Assembly (NCBI GenBank): GCA_002633025.1
Contig: NMRB01000850.1
Coordinates: 68,933-132,932 of the forward strand
DNA: 64,000 bases
Source: Notospermus geniculatus
Taxonomy: Eukaryota; Nemertea; Pilidiophora; Heteronemertea; Lineidae
Direction: 5' to 3'
Under the pieces are notes generated by a model. That model ran no database searches. It worked only from the letters and a program-made list of their open reading frames with translations, and was not told the DNA's origin. Shown here piece by piece: positions 11,573-23,366 of this stretch (the first letter of the stretch is position 1; every line of letters begins with the position of its first letter). The position numbers were made by a program, and so were the translations under genes.

Positions 11573-12062
11573 ACGGTGGCCCATACATGCCATGTATATA
11601 TTTTTATCCACATTACAAAATTCTGAACATTATTGTATTTTTGCCTCAAATTTCCACCCGGGTGGAAAACATTTCCACACGGGTGTAAAACATTTCCACA
11701 CGGGTGTAAAACATTTCCACCCGGGTGTAAAACATTTCCAGCCGAGTGGAAAACATTTCACCCAGGTGAAAAACATTGTTTTCCACCCGGGTGAAAATGT
11801 TTTCCACCCGGGTGATAATGTTTTCCATCCGGGTGATAGTGTTTTCCATCCGGGTGATAGTGTTTTCCACCCGGGTGATAGTGTTTTCCACCCAGGTGAT
11901 AGTGTTTTCCACCCGGGTGATAATGTTTTCCACCCGGGTGATAATGTTTTCCACCCGGGTGATAATGTTTTCTAACCGGGTGGAAATCATAGAAAAAATG
12001 CAATAATGTTCAGAATTTTGTAATGCGGATAAAAATATATGCATGGCATGTATGGGCCACCG
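11573..12062. mobile_element. Foldback element with palindromic-core minisatellite
   Basis: The arms (about 11573-11646 and 11990-12062, sharing ggtggcccatacatgccatg and ttacaaaattctgaacatta) are inverted copies. The whole centre, about 11648-11985, is a ~20-21 bp tandem array whose unit has the core CCACCCGGGTG. Left-hand units read catttccac-NCGGGTG-taaaa and right-hand units read gttttccacCCGGGTGataat, so the array itself changes orientation. Confidence 0.75.
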
Positions 12063-12627
12063 TATTTTCTAAGATGTTTGTAAGAAAAATATCGCTGCGA
12101 TGTTAAAATTTTGTTACAAGAATCTCATGAGTTTCTTGCGAATATCATTCTGCACTGTTAGAAACATCTAACGTAATTTTCTGCAGTTCGGCCACGCTCA
12201 ATTATGCCGGTGTAACGGTACAGAGTGTCCCCTTGTAAAAAGTGTCCACTTCTATTGTTGAATGACGGAATAAGCGGCATGACTATAGAAAACCAATCCC
12301 CAGATATTAGAATGTAACAATAGGATATTTTGTTCCTGGGACAGTTTTTCCTGGGGACATTCTTTCCCTTTACACCTGGAACATTGTTCCCATTGCATAA
12401 TTACCAAGCGTGGCCAATAAAGGTTGGCATTGCGTCACTGCTTCTCGCCACCCGATTGCGTTCTCGGAAGAGGTGAACGTAGAATGAGGCGATTTGTCGT
12501 TTGAATTTGGCATAAGAATGCGAAGTCATTTGGGTCGCATGGATTTCGTTTGTGGATGAAACCATGAAATACTTCAATTCCATTTGGCATGTACTGGGAA
12601 TACCACTGTGACCTACATTTTTGTGTA

Positions 12628-13442
12628 TATCGGGTGGGCCAAAAAAAACGCATCGAACTTCAAATCTTGATTTCTCGACAACTGCCCATTATAATTCAAT
12701 GAAATTTGGTACCGTATCATTTAAAGATGTTTTGTTGAACGTGTGAAATTTTTGCATTGATACCTTTGGTATTAGCACCGTATCACGCAGTTTAAAAATC
12801 ATTGTAAAAAAATGCGATTCCGGAATCCGGTAAAATACGAGTGGATGAAAAATTCCCAAATTTTAAATTTTCATTTCTCATAAAAGCTTTACTACAACTC
12901 AGTGAAATTTTGCATAAAACTGCTCCATGGTATTGCCCCTAATATGTGAAAGTATTAAACCAATAACTTTAATATCTACCCTGTGGCGCTCATTACTATA
13001 ACGCCATATTGGAATCGAGCGTTTCGAAGTTTCACCATTGTCTCCTAAAATATGATGAATGATTACTATGGTTTTTACATTTGACACCACAATCTTAATA
13101 CCAAAGATAATGTGTTGAAACTTTCACATTTTAGCGGCATAGCCAAGGAACAGTATTGAGTTAATTTTCATTGGGTTATAATGAATAGTTATTGAGAAAT
13201 AGAAACGTGAAGTTCGGGACGGGATTTTTCATATCTTATTGGATTCCGGAATCACACATTTTTACAATGATTTTTAAATTGAGCGATACGGTGCTAATAC
13301 CAAAGGTATCAATGCAAAAATTTCACACATGAAACAAAACATCTTTACATTATACGGCACCAAATTTCATTGAGTTATAATAGACAGTTGTTGAGAAATC
13401 AAGATTTGAAGTTCGATGCGTTTTTTTTGGCCCACCCGATAT
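12628..13442. mobile_element. Long-TIR mariner-like MITE (TATA-CGGGTGGGCC)
   Basis: The termini 'cgggtgggccaaaaaaaacg' and its inverted copy (13419-13438) are flanked by TA-rich sequence. The TIRs extend ~200 bp and include ttgcattgatacctttggta. TA target sites and A-runs after the terminus are typical of Tc1/mariner-type elements. No transposase remains. Confidence 0.65.
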
Positions 13443-13866
13443 ATACGATCCTCCGCTGAAACAGTCCGGACCTGCTGATGGCAGTGTCAGTGAGGTCAAA
13501 CAGTCTGACCTCACCGTCGGAGATTGTACCAATATGAGATAGCATATTGCCCAATTACTTAAACAATATATCGCGTTCACGTCCGTCCGTCCGTAATTCA
13601 CTTCTCAACCAAAAAAACTCCGAATTTTTCACAGGAACGACAATGACGTCATTCCCGTTCATGTTTGTCGTTCGCGTTCAAGATCTTAACCTCTCTAATA
13701 TTCCTTTGACCCTGAATCCTTTCTGTAAATTTCCAAAAAGTGCTCATGAAACTCTGCTGCACAGACTATTCTGTTGAATCGAATCGTCTGTTGTTTCTAA
13801 CAGTGTGACGAAGAAATAGCTGGGATGCTTACTAAGAAAATTACAGGATTCTTAGTAAGTTTATGT

Positions 13867-14506
13867 CTAGGGTTGGGCGTACAACATACTGTGTGGAGCT
13901 GATCTCTCAGGAAGTCGACAGTCAAATGTATCGGGAAAGAATATCATATTAGCCATCAGACCTAACATGTTCTCTTTCGGGTCGGGTAATTTGTTAGATA
14001 TGGACATGTACTGGCCAACACGAAACTCTTTAATATCATACTTCATCCCAATATTATTTGGGTAAAAATGTTTATCAGAACGGGTGAACCTATACTCCTT
14101 TCTGTTTACGAACGCACGTAGTTTTCCTCTGTACACATTGTCTATTCCACTTGTTGTTATGGCTACTTCATTCCAATATTTGTTCCATTCAATTTTAGCT
14201 GTCTCGTATTTTTGAAATGACACGTAATTCTTATCAATTTTACCAAACCATATCACCAGTGATGAAGTAGAGCATCCGTATTTTAATTCGAAGGTGTCCC
14301 CATAATAATTCTCAGTGAATAAGAACGAATTGTCATCGACAAGAACATCTTCAACATCTAGCTTAACGTAGAGAAGAAGAGTAAAGCGGTTTCTGAGGTG
14401 TTCATTGATATGTATGGGTGGTATATCAGCGTATGAGTATCTGTCCGGGAATAATAGTGCTTTTAAAAACACTAGGGACTTAACAAAACTCGCATTTCCA
14501 TAGAGT
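13867..14506 (-). CDS. 3' terminal exon of a LamG/ConA-like protein
   Basis: An open minus-strand frame runs from a good acceptor (tttatttacag, exon beginning at 14506) to a TAG stop at 13867, ~212 codons. The residues W-N-E-V-A-I-T-T-S-G followed by LRAFVNRKEYRF and the ending GLMANMIFFPDTF match the way laminin-G/pentraxin-like concanavalin-A folds look: a 'WNHVAVT...G...lyvNG' strand pair and a late strand. Such domains are usually extracellular ligand- or carbohydrate-binding modules. Upstream exons with a signal peptide are not identified and may be destroyed by the adjacent repeats. This family call is by motif resemblance only. Confidence 0.5.
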
Positions 14507-14639
14507 CTGTAAATAAAAGCGTGTGCAAAAGTATCTCGAATATGCAGACCGCTTGACTACACAAACATTGTGTCAGGCATACTTATATTTTTTCAAAGTG
14601 TTGCGTGTAATAGAGACGCTACACTCGGTCCCAGTGTGT

Positions 14640-14895
14640 ATCCACACATCGGCACTTTTGGGGCTCAAAGGCCGTGAACACCACTAGATGGCACTCCACT
14701 GGGCTCAACCAATCACCACGTTTTCTCACTCATAATTGCCGCGGAAATTCCGTGAAACTAAACGAAATGAGAAGTGCCCGTGCTCCTGCTGCCACCACGC
14801 GGTCTTCACGACTGTTAATCTCTAAAAGAGCCAGAGCCGGAGTGTGACTTACCGAAGGGGTGAGCCCATAGCGTCTGGCCAAGCGAGAATATATA
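14640..14895 (-). repeat. Dispersed TAGTCTCGC..GGCCAGACGC repeat, copy A
   Basis: The sequence from 'ggcacttttggggctcaaa' to 'gcgtctggccaagcgaga' is the reverse complement of much of 18845-19170 (ttagagattaacagtcgtga, gggctcaccccttcggtaa). It is a truncated member of the same family, placed in opposite orientation ~4 kb away. Confidence 0.6.
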
Positions 14896-15271
14896 GACGC
14901 CTTAGCGGCAGAAAGCCGCCCAAATGTGTCTCATTAAGGTCCATTACATTCGATCCCATCCGATTGATTAGTATAGGGAAAATTTGGGGGTCATGGAAAT
15001 CAATGCTGCATAAATCTAGCGCGTTGGGAAATACAGTGGTATTCTTGCCTTCTCTGTTAATGCACCTTTTATCTGTCGATTCATGCAAAAAGCAACATGA
15101 TATCAAGTACAGTTTCACTAATTAACCAAGGTTAACTAGAAATTGGCTTTTCAGCCAATTTGAAGACCGCCCTTAGAAATTAGGCATAGTTGACTGATCG
15201 AGAATCACTGAGTGGCAATGTAGAAAGTTCGGTCGATGGGCAAGGTTATAGAGAGGTTCAAGGTGTCATGG

Positions 15272-15395
15272 ATTTGTAACATTAGAATTACAAAGCTCAG
15301 TAAAGATGCACATTTAATTGAAAGCCAGAATGTTTTAAACATTAGAATTAGAAAGCTCAGGAAGATGCACATTTATTTGAAAGCCAGAATGTTTT
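15272..15395 (+). repeat. Two-copy ~63-bp tandem duplication
   Basis: 'aacattagaattacaaagct' through 'gaaagccagaatgtttta' is repeated head to tail with small differences. It is followed by an assembly gap. Confidence 0.7.
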
Positions 15396-15498
15396 ATTTT
15401 GTTCATAATGAAATCAAACTGTACAACAAATATATGTCATATTCGAACACACCACATGTATGTTTGGCATAACTCCTGCTGCTCCTGTATCCATCACG

Positions 15499-15847
15499 NN
15501 NNNNNNNNNNNNNNNNNNNNNNNNNNNNNNNNNNNNNNNNNNNNNNNNNNNNNNNNNNNNNNNNNNNNNNNNNNNNNNNNNNNNNNNNNNNNNNNNNNNN
15601 NNNNNNNNNNNNNNNNNNNNNNNNNNNNNNNNNNNNNNNNNNNNNNNNNNNNNNNNNNNNNNNNNNNNNNNNNNNNNNNNNNNNNNNNNNNNNNNNNNNN
15701 NNNNNNNNNNNNNNNNNNNNNNNNNNNNNNNNNNNNNNNNNNNNNNNNNNNNNNNNNNNNNNNNNNNNNNNNNNNNNNNNNNNNNNNNNNNNNNNNNNNN
15801 NNNNNNNNNNNNNNNNNNNNNNNNNNNNNNNNNNNNNNNNNNNNNNN
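15499..15847. other. Assembly gap (349 N)
   Basis: A run of N. Open frames reported across it are artefacts of the unknown bases. Confidence 0.99.
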
Positions 15848-16180
15848 CCAGTGAGCTAATGAATAGAAATCGCCAGTTTGGGACTAAATTTTGGTGTCCT
15901 TAATAGTAGAGAGGAGTCCTCCTGGCAGAGGTGTCCGCAAAGGGAGGTTCCACTGTATTATTGATAGACCAAAGCACTGCACAGGTTACCTGTGTCAACT
16001 TACCCTGAGTTTAAATAATCTATTGAAGCGAGTCTTTTTAAAAATAATAGTAGCAGCCGCTGCTCACTGAAAAAGCAGTGACACTGACTGAAAAAGAAAG
16101 GTACCAAAAATGAATTGTTTTGGTATGCATCCAGGCACTGGCAATGTGTATAATGGGCATTGCACAAAGTGACTGAACGG

Positions 16181-16294
16181 CAGGCCTTACCGTTTAAGGG
16201 GAGGTAAAATGTGCATGCGCCTTGCAAACAATAGCATTTCTATTGTTTGCGAGGCGTATGCACATTTTACCTCCGCTTAAACGGAAAGGCCTGG
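16181..16294. repeat. Near-perfect hairpin, ~50-bp arms
   Basis: 'aggccttaccgtttaagggg...gcaaacaata' is followed after a 7-bp loop (gcatttc) by its near-exact reverse complement ending at 16294. It could be a very compact foldback MITE. A comparable hairpin with a similar CAATAG/CTATTG apex is at 41083-41165. Confidence 0.75.
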
Positions 16295-16739
16295 AACGGT
16301 GCTGCCATCTGCCAACAGTTCATGGTACTAAAGTTGAAGGTTTGGCAAATCTGTTCTTCCTGGTGGCTTGCAGTAGTTCTTGCGGATTATGCATGTGCAT
16401 TATGCATGGGCTACATTCCTCATGTTCCTCAGTCAGGGGACATTCCTTAAAATAAACTGGCAATGGCAGTTCCACAAACATGACAAACCTGTCCAATGGC
16501 AGTTATAGCAATTTGCGCAATGGTTATGGCAAAAATGTCAATAATTAGAATAAGTTGACGCAATCCTGTAGTGTAACAGGACACCAGTAGGCTACCTCAA
16601 CTTACCTTATTATACCTAGTGTAATGTATCGCCAGCAGGATTTGAATTTCAACAATGGTCACACTCACAGATCTGAAAAAAAAATATGGAAAAATTATTC
16701 ACCAATAAGTGATGTGCATCATGCTGTCACGGTCATCAT

Positions 16740-17445
16740 CATCATGATATCATCTATCCTTAGGCCTACCGGTAGGCCTAGGCCTAGAGGCCTAGCAGGC
16801 CGATACCATCATCAGGCCTAGGCTAGAAGGCCTACTGGTAGGCCTACACGATCGATGATGGTGACCGTGACACCGTGATGCACACATCACTGATCAAGGC
16901 TAGCCCAGGCCAGGCCAGGCCAGACAGAGGGGTAGCCTAGGGCCTGGTCATGGCCTGCAAGCATGGGGTGAAGTGAACATCAGGAGTGCCAACAACTAGG
17001 CCTAGCCTGCTGAGGCCCCTATATCATATCAGGATCAGCCTGCCTGTAGGCCTAGGCCTAGCCTAGGGTAGGCCTTGGCCTAGTAGGCCTAGCATGCTAG
17101 CCAGTACCGCCGTACCGGTACAGTGTCATGCCGGTGGTAGGCTACTTGTTCTCGTAAACGTGGGTCCCAATCAAACGCATGGATCTATAGTAGGCCTACC
17201 GGAGGCCTATTGTATTGGCTAGGGTAGGCTAGGCCTAATATATGAATGATGATGGGAAGCATGGCAAGGCATGCACATGATGCACATGCTAGGCGAAGGC
17301 CTATCAATGTCATGTGATCATGCTATGCACGCCGGTATGCACGGCTAAACACGCCACGCGATCAGCATTATTGAGCATGTCATGATCATGATGATGTGCA
17401 TGACATGCATGATGATGATGCATGGATGTGAGCATGCAGTGAATG
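16740..17445. repeat. AGGCCT/CTAGG palindrome-rich low-complexity tract
   Basis: The stretch is dominated by overlapping AGGCCT, CCTAGG, ACCGGT and ATGCAT/CATGATCATG palindromes (e.g. taggcctaccggtaggccta). Density falls off sharply on both sides. No ORF or RNA gene is supported. Confidence 0.6.
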
Positions 17446-18179
17446 CATGCTAAGCAAGCGCCACTTGAAATCACGCTGAATATACCAATAAACGCCACTT
17501 CGTATGGTTGACATTGTATGCGATTTGACACCAACAATGTTAACTTACCTATCAACTACAAAGAACAAAATATCCCCGCACAGGTGTGCTTATTTTGATC
17601 ATTTTGCCGATACAAAACTAACTCGCCGGTTTGCGTATTGACAGTATGACATGTATGGGCACTAATGCGCATGCTCGCTACGCCACTCTCCAATCCCACC
17701 AGCCCAGGAGGTACGGCGTGCTCGTTTTGTGATACAGCACTTGTGCGGCGATACTGTCTGACCTCGGCATTGGAGAGTGGCTCGTTCTCCAGGCGTTTTG
17801 TTCAGCCGCCGTCTGTATGGAGGTTGGCCCGACAGGCAAACACGATAATGCGATAAACGGAAAAAATCGTCAAAATTTCACAATTTATTCTACTCGGATG
17901 ATAACAAGAATCATTAGGCTTCTGTGTAATATTGATGCCTATAATCCCTCGAAGTTTTGCAGCGATACATGGCGTATTTTATTAGATAACGTGCGGAAAC
18001 CACAGATTGGATGGAGAGAGAGATCGATCGAGAGAAATTCAGTAAAAACAAGGAAGACCGCCCCATTGGGGTGGGGCGGTCTTAATTAATACCCTACATT
18101 TTGCACTTGATTTGACGTCATTTGCATCCTATTATTAGTCCAGTCAAACGGATGAATGAAATGGTCCAGGGACCATGTG

Positions 18180-18715
18180 TTCACCCGTTTGACATAATAG
18201 TGTAATGACAGAGAGAGGTACATGTCAGTTTTGAGCAATCTGGGTAAAGTCATTCCCAAGTTGCAGGACTTCAATGATTTTTTGGGTCATGCCACCTGGC
18301 GGGCATATTGGATGTCCCATCCGGCCAAAACTTCACCTGCACATAAAGGTCATTTAGAGGGAGCCACATAGCACACTTGAGCACGCTGGGTCAAGTCGTT
18401 TCTGAGTTGTAGCACATTTGATGATTTTCGGGTTACGCCACCTGGCGGCCATATTGGAAATTTAGTCAGGCCGAAATTTGACGTGCTTGTAAAGGTCATC
18501 TAGAGGGAGGTAAATATCAAGTTTAAGCACTCTTGGTCAAGCCCTTCCTGCGTTATAGCACTTGAATGATTTTCAGGTTACGCCACCTGGTGGCCATATT
18601 GGATGTCCCATCGGGCCGAAACTCGGTACTTTTGATGGTACCCCTCTAATACACGTTCATGCAAGATATGAAGACGCTCGGTGACCTTGAAAAGTAGGTC
18701 AAATCTAAAACCCGT
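18180..18715 (-). repeat. Partial inverted copy of the 28861-29993 tandem-unit element
   Basis: It contains three ~140-bp units with 'cgccacctggcggccatatt' and 'aaaggtcatctagaggga', reverse-complementary to the units at 29000-29940. Its other end (accatgtgttcaccc) matches the terminal region near 29990. It is truncated relative to that copy. Confidence 0.65.
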
Positions 18716-18792
18716 TACATATATTATGCACACTCACAACCAATCACAAGCCTCGATCGCAGACAATGCCGTCGAGACATCGGAGTAGCGTA

Positions 18793-19345
18793 CCCTAAAG
18801 CTAGAAGCACATGTCCGATAAAAATGGTGCGATTTGCCGTCCGGCAGTAGTCTCGCTTGGCCAGACGCTACGGGCTCACCCCTTCGGTAAATCACACTCC
18901 GCGTCTGGCTCTTTTAGAGATTAACAGTCGTGAAGACCGCGTGGTGGCAGCACGGGTCCTTGGGTTTCCCAACCTCGTTCGCTTTCTGACAATATGGCGA
19001 GTGGTCCAAGGTTGTCTGAGCGAACTATTCCCCTGGGACGAGGTGAGTTTTTCCTGGAAGTAATTTACGCGGGAATTATGAGTGAACAAGCGTGGTGATT
19101 GGCTGGAGCCCAGTGGAGTGCCATCTAGTGGTGTTACCGGCTTTTGAGCCCCAAAAGTGCCAGTGTGTAGGAGACCGGGACGTCGGATACACACTGGGGC
19201 CGAGTGTATCCGGCAGGGGTGTTTTAAAAATCGACTGGCCCGGATAAATGACGAGTCGACAGCCTTGGGTCAGTCAACTTTAAAAACACCCCTGCCGGAG
19301 GGCAGATCGCACCATTTTATCGGACATGTGCTTCTAGCTTTATAT
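18793..19345. mobile_element. TIR element containing TAGTCTCGC family, copy B
   Basis: 'aaagctagaagcacatgtcc' at the left is inverted at 19326-19345, with adjoining 'tggtgcgat' and 'ggcag' also paired. Inside are the TAGTCTCGCTTGGCCAGACG block (18847 onward) and a smaller hairpin around 'ggcaggggtgttttaaaa' / 'ttttaaaaacacccctgcc' (about 19211-19297). Confidence 0.6.
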
Positions 19346-19421
19346 GGATCGAACGTCTGCAACGTCGTCGCCAATAATATAGATCAATCGGTGGCCCATC
19401 TTCTTTAACCGTCAATTTCAT

Positions 19422-19665
19422 GGGGAGCGCGGTGGCATAATGGTTAGGGCTGTGGACTCATGATCGGAAGATCGTGGGTTCGATCCCCGGCCATGCCACT
19501 CTGTAACTCTCAACTGGCCTGAAATGTCCATCGTGTGCGCTATATTGTGGCTGCCCTTTGGTTTCTACAGAAAGGTTTCTGAATCATAGGCTGGGGTAAT
19601 AATGTGTGAAGCGCTTAGAGAGCGTAATACGCTATGAAGCGCTATATAAAAACTCGCCATTATAA
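19422..19665 (+). repeat. tRNA-derived SINE
   Basis: The head has an A-box-like 'tggcataatggttagg' and a B-box 'gggttcgatccccgg'. The body ends in 'gtgtgaagcgcttagag' and 'tatgaagcgctatataaa', a tail type common in tRNA-SINEs of marine invertebrates. It would be transcribed by RNA polymerase III and moved by a partner LINE, not seen here. Confidence 0.75.
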
Positions 19666-19920
19666 AATCATAGGGATATCAGAAAGATATATACAGCATG
19701 TTTTAGAAAACATATCGGACACTAGGCCTACGCAAAGTGGATGTCCACAGTTACTCAAGGGAGTAGGCGCCGATATTAAAGATCCACCTACTTTCCCACT
19801 TAATTCTGACCCATCCAGTCGCCCCATCCCACACCCTCATCCACTTTTAACTCACAACACATCCGCACCCGAACCCATCCAATGGACTAGTCAGCCCACG
19901 GACTATTGGACCGTCGATTT

Positions 19921-20108
19921 AGCAGACCTTCGGACTACTGAACCTTCGAACTTGTGGACCTTCGGACTACTGAACCTTCGGACTTGTGGACCTTCGGACC
20001 AGTGAACCTTCGGACCAGTGAACCTTAATTTTCGGACTACTGAACCTTCGGACTAGTGGACCTTCGGACTAATGAACCTTCGGACTACTGAACCTTCGGA
20101 CTAGTGAA
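19921..20108 (+). repeat. ~15-16 bp minisatellite (CCTTCGGACTACTGAA)
   Basis: About twelve tandem copies of CCTTCGGACTAGTGAA-like units occur, alternating 'tgaa' and 'tgga' variants. The open frame across it is a by-product of the repeat. Confidence 0.85.
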
Positions 20109-20237
20109 CCCTTCTCGATTTCCATGCCCCCCCCCCAAATTTTCCCTAATCTATCCAAATTGTCATTCAACTCCGCTCTCTTGGACTGTGTGAGGGAAAA
20201 CGTAATCAGCGCTTGTCGGGGCAAGATGCACAGTGTG

Positions 20238-21332
20238 GCCGAATCGGTAGATGTCGTCCTGGGTAACCCTAAAGTTTACCCAGGACCAACCTGGGTAACC
20301 CTAAAAGTTACCCAGGACGATCCTGGGTAAACTTTAGTGTACTAAAGTTTACCCAGTTTGAATTCGCGCGATACAGGTGCCCATGCCTCCACAGCGCCGC
20401 TGGCAATTTCCCGCGCCAGTGCATATAAGTTCATCGCGAACTAGCCACTGCAGTTTGACGTCACGTTTACCCCTTCAAACAGTTCGTATTTTCCTTCCAC
20501 GAACTTAACCAGTTTCTTTTTGATTTCTCGACCTTTAGATGTGAACTAACCGTCCCTATTAGATGCGATCGAATTAAAATACATGTACATCTGCAAATCC
20601 TCCGCAGCTACACGAGTGACGTTATCAGCTACCATTTTTGCCGATTTGATGGATTTCGTTCACTGATGTTTGACTAAGTGCCGCTTTCAAGATCCTCGAC
20701 CGCAGGTGTAAATTAAAAGTGCGAGAGTAATAGGGAAATGCACGGATCTAGATATAGGAAGATTCTTCCCTCGCACGCGCCCGAGTTTAATGCTAACATA
20801 ACTGACTTGACCCGTTTCGCAAGGTAAAATTCAGTTCCAATTCGCTTCATTTCCCCACTTTCCTAGGTACTAGTTTCATACATACTACCCTGTACATTTT
20901 ACAATATTTCAGCCAGCCTATAGAAATGGATTTGCAGATGTTACCATTACCATTAATCAAAAACCAGACAGAGCTAATTATAGACGTCTCAAGTACTTCA
21001 ACAGCTGACACGTTTCTGATGCAATCTTCCCGCCTAGTGCGCACTTTCAATACAACCAGCCGGCGTAGTATCACATTTTATGCAGTGGGCAATCAATTTC
21101 ACAGGCGCGATATACTGTGGTCTGCCGGGAAACGGTTTGTAGGATACGCGTTGAAGATTTTCATGTTGGAAGGCTTTCATGTTATGGGATATGTGTTGTA
21201 GGATACGTGTTGAAGGATTGGTATGTAGTGCTTANACGTTTACCCAGGATCGTCCTGGGTAACTTTTAGGGTTACCCAGGTTGGTCCTGGGTAAACTTTA
21301 GGGTTACCCAGGACGACATCTACCGATTGGGC
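20238..21332. mobile_element. GCCGAATCGG element 1 with exact 9-bp TSD
   Basis: The left TIR (about 20238-20345) and right TIR (about 21237-21332) are ~100 bp, begin GCCGAATCGGTAGATGTCGT and contain alternating 'cctgggtaaccc' palindromes. The flanks are the exact 9-mer CACAGTGTG (20229-20237 and 21333-21341). A 9-bp TSD is typical of Mutator-like elements; the superfamily is an inference because no transposase is encoded in the ~0.9-kb centre. Confidence 0.8.
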
Positions 21333-21859
21333 CACAGTGTGTATAAAACAAATCGCCTATGGGCGATGCGCTCAGCTGACAATATTGATTTTACGTGTAA
21401 TTTAGTTGTACTTAATGTATACACAGACTCTAGCCCGAAAACTGTCCCCGAACTTAGCTTTAAATTCAACGTCGTGAATTTCATGACTTTAAGGCTCACA
21501 AGTAAAATAGCAGTGTTTTCCCAATGGTATTGTGAGCCCTACATGCATTAGAAGATGATGATATGAATATCAACATTGCTCCAGGTAACAGGGTAAAGCT
21601 GCTGTGTTGCCTGGATGCCCCACTGGTTAATGAGCCCACAACACTAATTCACGGTGGCAAGGTTGATCATTATCTTGTGTTAATCAATGCATGTTCCAAG
21701 AGACTGTTCAAATATACCTATTTGAATGATCTAAGTACCAAGTAGGCATTGAGACTGTTGCCACACATAAAAGAATGAGTTGAAGTATGTTTCCTTACCT
21801 GATGAAAGATTAGTCAGGCTTTATCAGCATGTATCAATAATTTGGAACTTCAAAGGGCG

Positions 21860-22240
21860 GGAAATTCAAATACCCCAGTTTTTTTATTTTGTTGAATACC
21901 GCCCCCTGGTGGACAAATCTGACATTTACTTCCCTTTGAACTGATGTAGAAAATATCAATCTGTCCATCCCATCACATTTTGTCTACATATTTACCACAG
22001 AGCTGAGATATTGCGGTATTTCATTTTACATGAAACGCCCCCTTGAGAGCCTAATAGAGGTAAAATTGTGCTAATTTTTTTGTTTCCCAGTTCACCCCGG
22101 GCTACATGTACCTTCAGATGAAATTTGGAGTCTCTAGCTATTGCGGTTGCAAAACGTCGGGCATAGTCTGACAGATGGAGTGACGGACTGACGCGTGACG
22201 CCACTGAATAGTTATTTGAATAGCTCTGCTGACCTTTGGT
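21860..22240 (-). repeat. GAGC/GCTC hairpin-ended dispersed repeat
   Basis: Read on the minus strand it begins with 'gctcagctgaccaaaggtca' (a GCTGACC..GGTCAGC hairpin) and continues with 'gactccaaatttcatctgaa', resembling the start of the repeat at 28861, which opens with AGCTCACCGG and 'gatctgaaacttggtac'. Probably a related family. Confidence 0.4.
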
Positions 22241-22335
22241 CAGCTGAGCAAAAAAATAAACGCAACTTCAGTGGGCCTTTTCCGGAACCCGCAATATTGG
22301 CCAAAATAATGTGAGGAAATCCCCAATTGATACCC

Positions 22336-22450
22336 AGGGTCTATATTCCGAAACGTAATTCAGTCAGAGTGTGACCACTTATATTTTGTGTTGAACAAAG
22401 GATAAGTGTATGTTGCACTTAGACTTAAGTAGTTTTATGAATATGGGCCC
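22336..22450. mobile_element. Short MITE, GGGCCATATTCATAAA-like ends
   Basis: The left end (gggtctatattcc) and right end (gttttatgaatatgggccc) are inverted but diverged. The centre includes 'ttgtgttgaacaaaggataa', shared with the element at 42514-42620, so both belong to one family. Confidence 0.5.
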
Positions 22451-23366
22451 TGGTTGTTCACTTGTCACCCTTTCCTGATAAGCAAAAATGCTTCTTTAAA
22501 TAACATCAGAATTGGTGGTGTGACAAGTTCACAAATCGGAAAGTGAATAAGATGTGTCGGGATTCAAAAACAAAAGAACCGATTCTCTTACATCGATCTT
22601 TATTGTTCACATGAAATAGCTGAATTTAGATCCCTTCACATGAGATTTTATTTCTATCACAGCAGCAGAGCCTTTTGAAGTTAGCTGGCTATGGTAACTT
22701 GTCAAAGCGAATGATTTTTAATGCTTCCAAGAAATGGTGAGTTACTCGGTCAACCATGACAATAAACCTGTCATCAAGGTATCATACAAAGAAGACGTCC
22801 TACTACTTCTCATGTCGTTTATTTAGTAGATTTTTAAAAATCTGGCTTTAAAGTTGGGTTTCCGTTTTTTATACACACTGTAGTCATCTGGTGCTTGCTA
22901 GAAAACGGAGGTTTCGCACATCTGGTACTGACGAAATATGATGTACGACATACGAAATTCAACATCATTTCCAGGTCCTTATGTATTTCTGGAGATGGAT
23001 GGTGCCACAAATCTCCCTTGCGCCAGTGCGTCTTCAGCATATCATGTAAGACAGAGAGAGTAATATGTTGTGTCTTAAGGAAAGATAGATTTCAAAGTTT
23101 AATATACACGATAAGGCTATCGGTCTAACACCATATTCTTAAATACATGACGGTGTATGCTCTTGCAGTAGGCGATACTTGTGGTACCAACTATCTCCTG
23201 AAATGCATTACATCATGGAAATAAAGTCCAATTTCGTACTTCGTGTTTCGTCAGATTTGCGAAATCTCACTAATGTATAACCTCCATGTGTGATCGACAT
23301 AAGGAGGGTTTGTAATGTCAAAAAGTGATACATACCGTACACCATGATCCAGTTTTAGCAACGCTA

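Noticed and set aside
11454-12044. 173- and 132-codon repetitive proteins (FHPGDNVFHPGD type)
   Set aside because: They are translations of the CACCCGGGTG minisatellite and are open on both strands, so they reflect the repeat unit length.
15399-15903. Plus-strand open frames of ~150 codons
   Set aside because: They are produced by the 349-bp N run.
19422-19500. Functional tRNA gene
   Set aside because: The A- and B-box are good, but the acceptor stem does not pair and a SINE body and tail follow.
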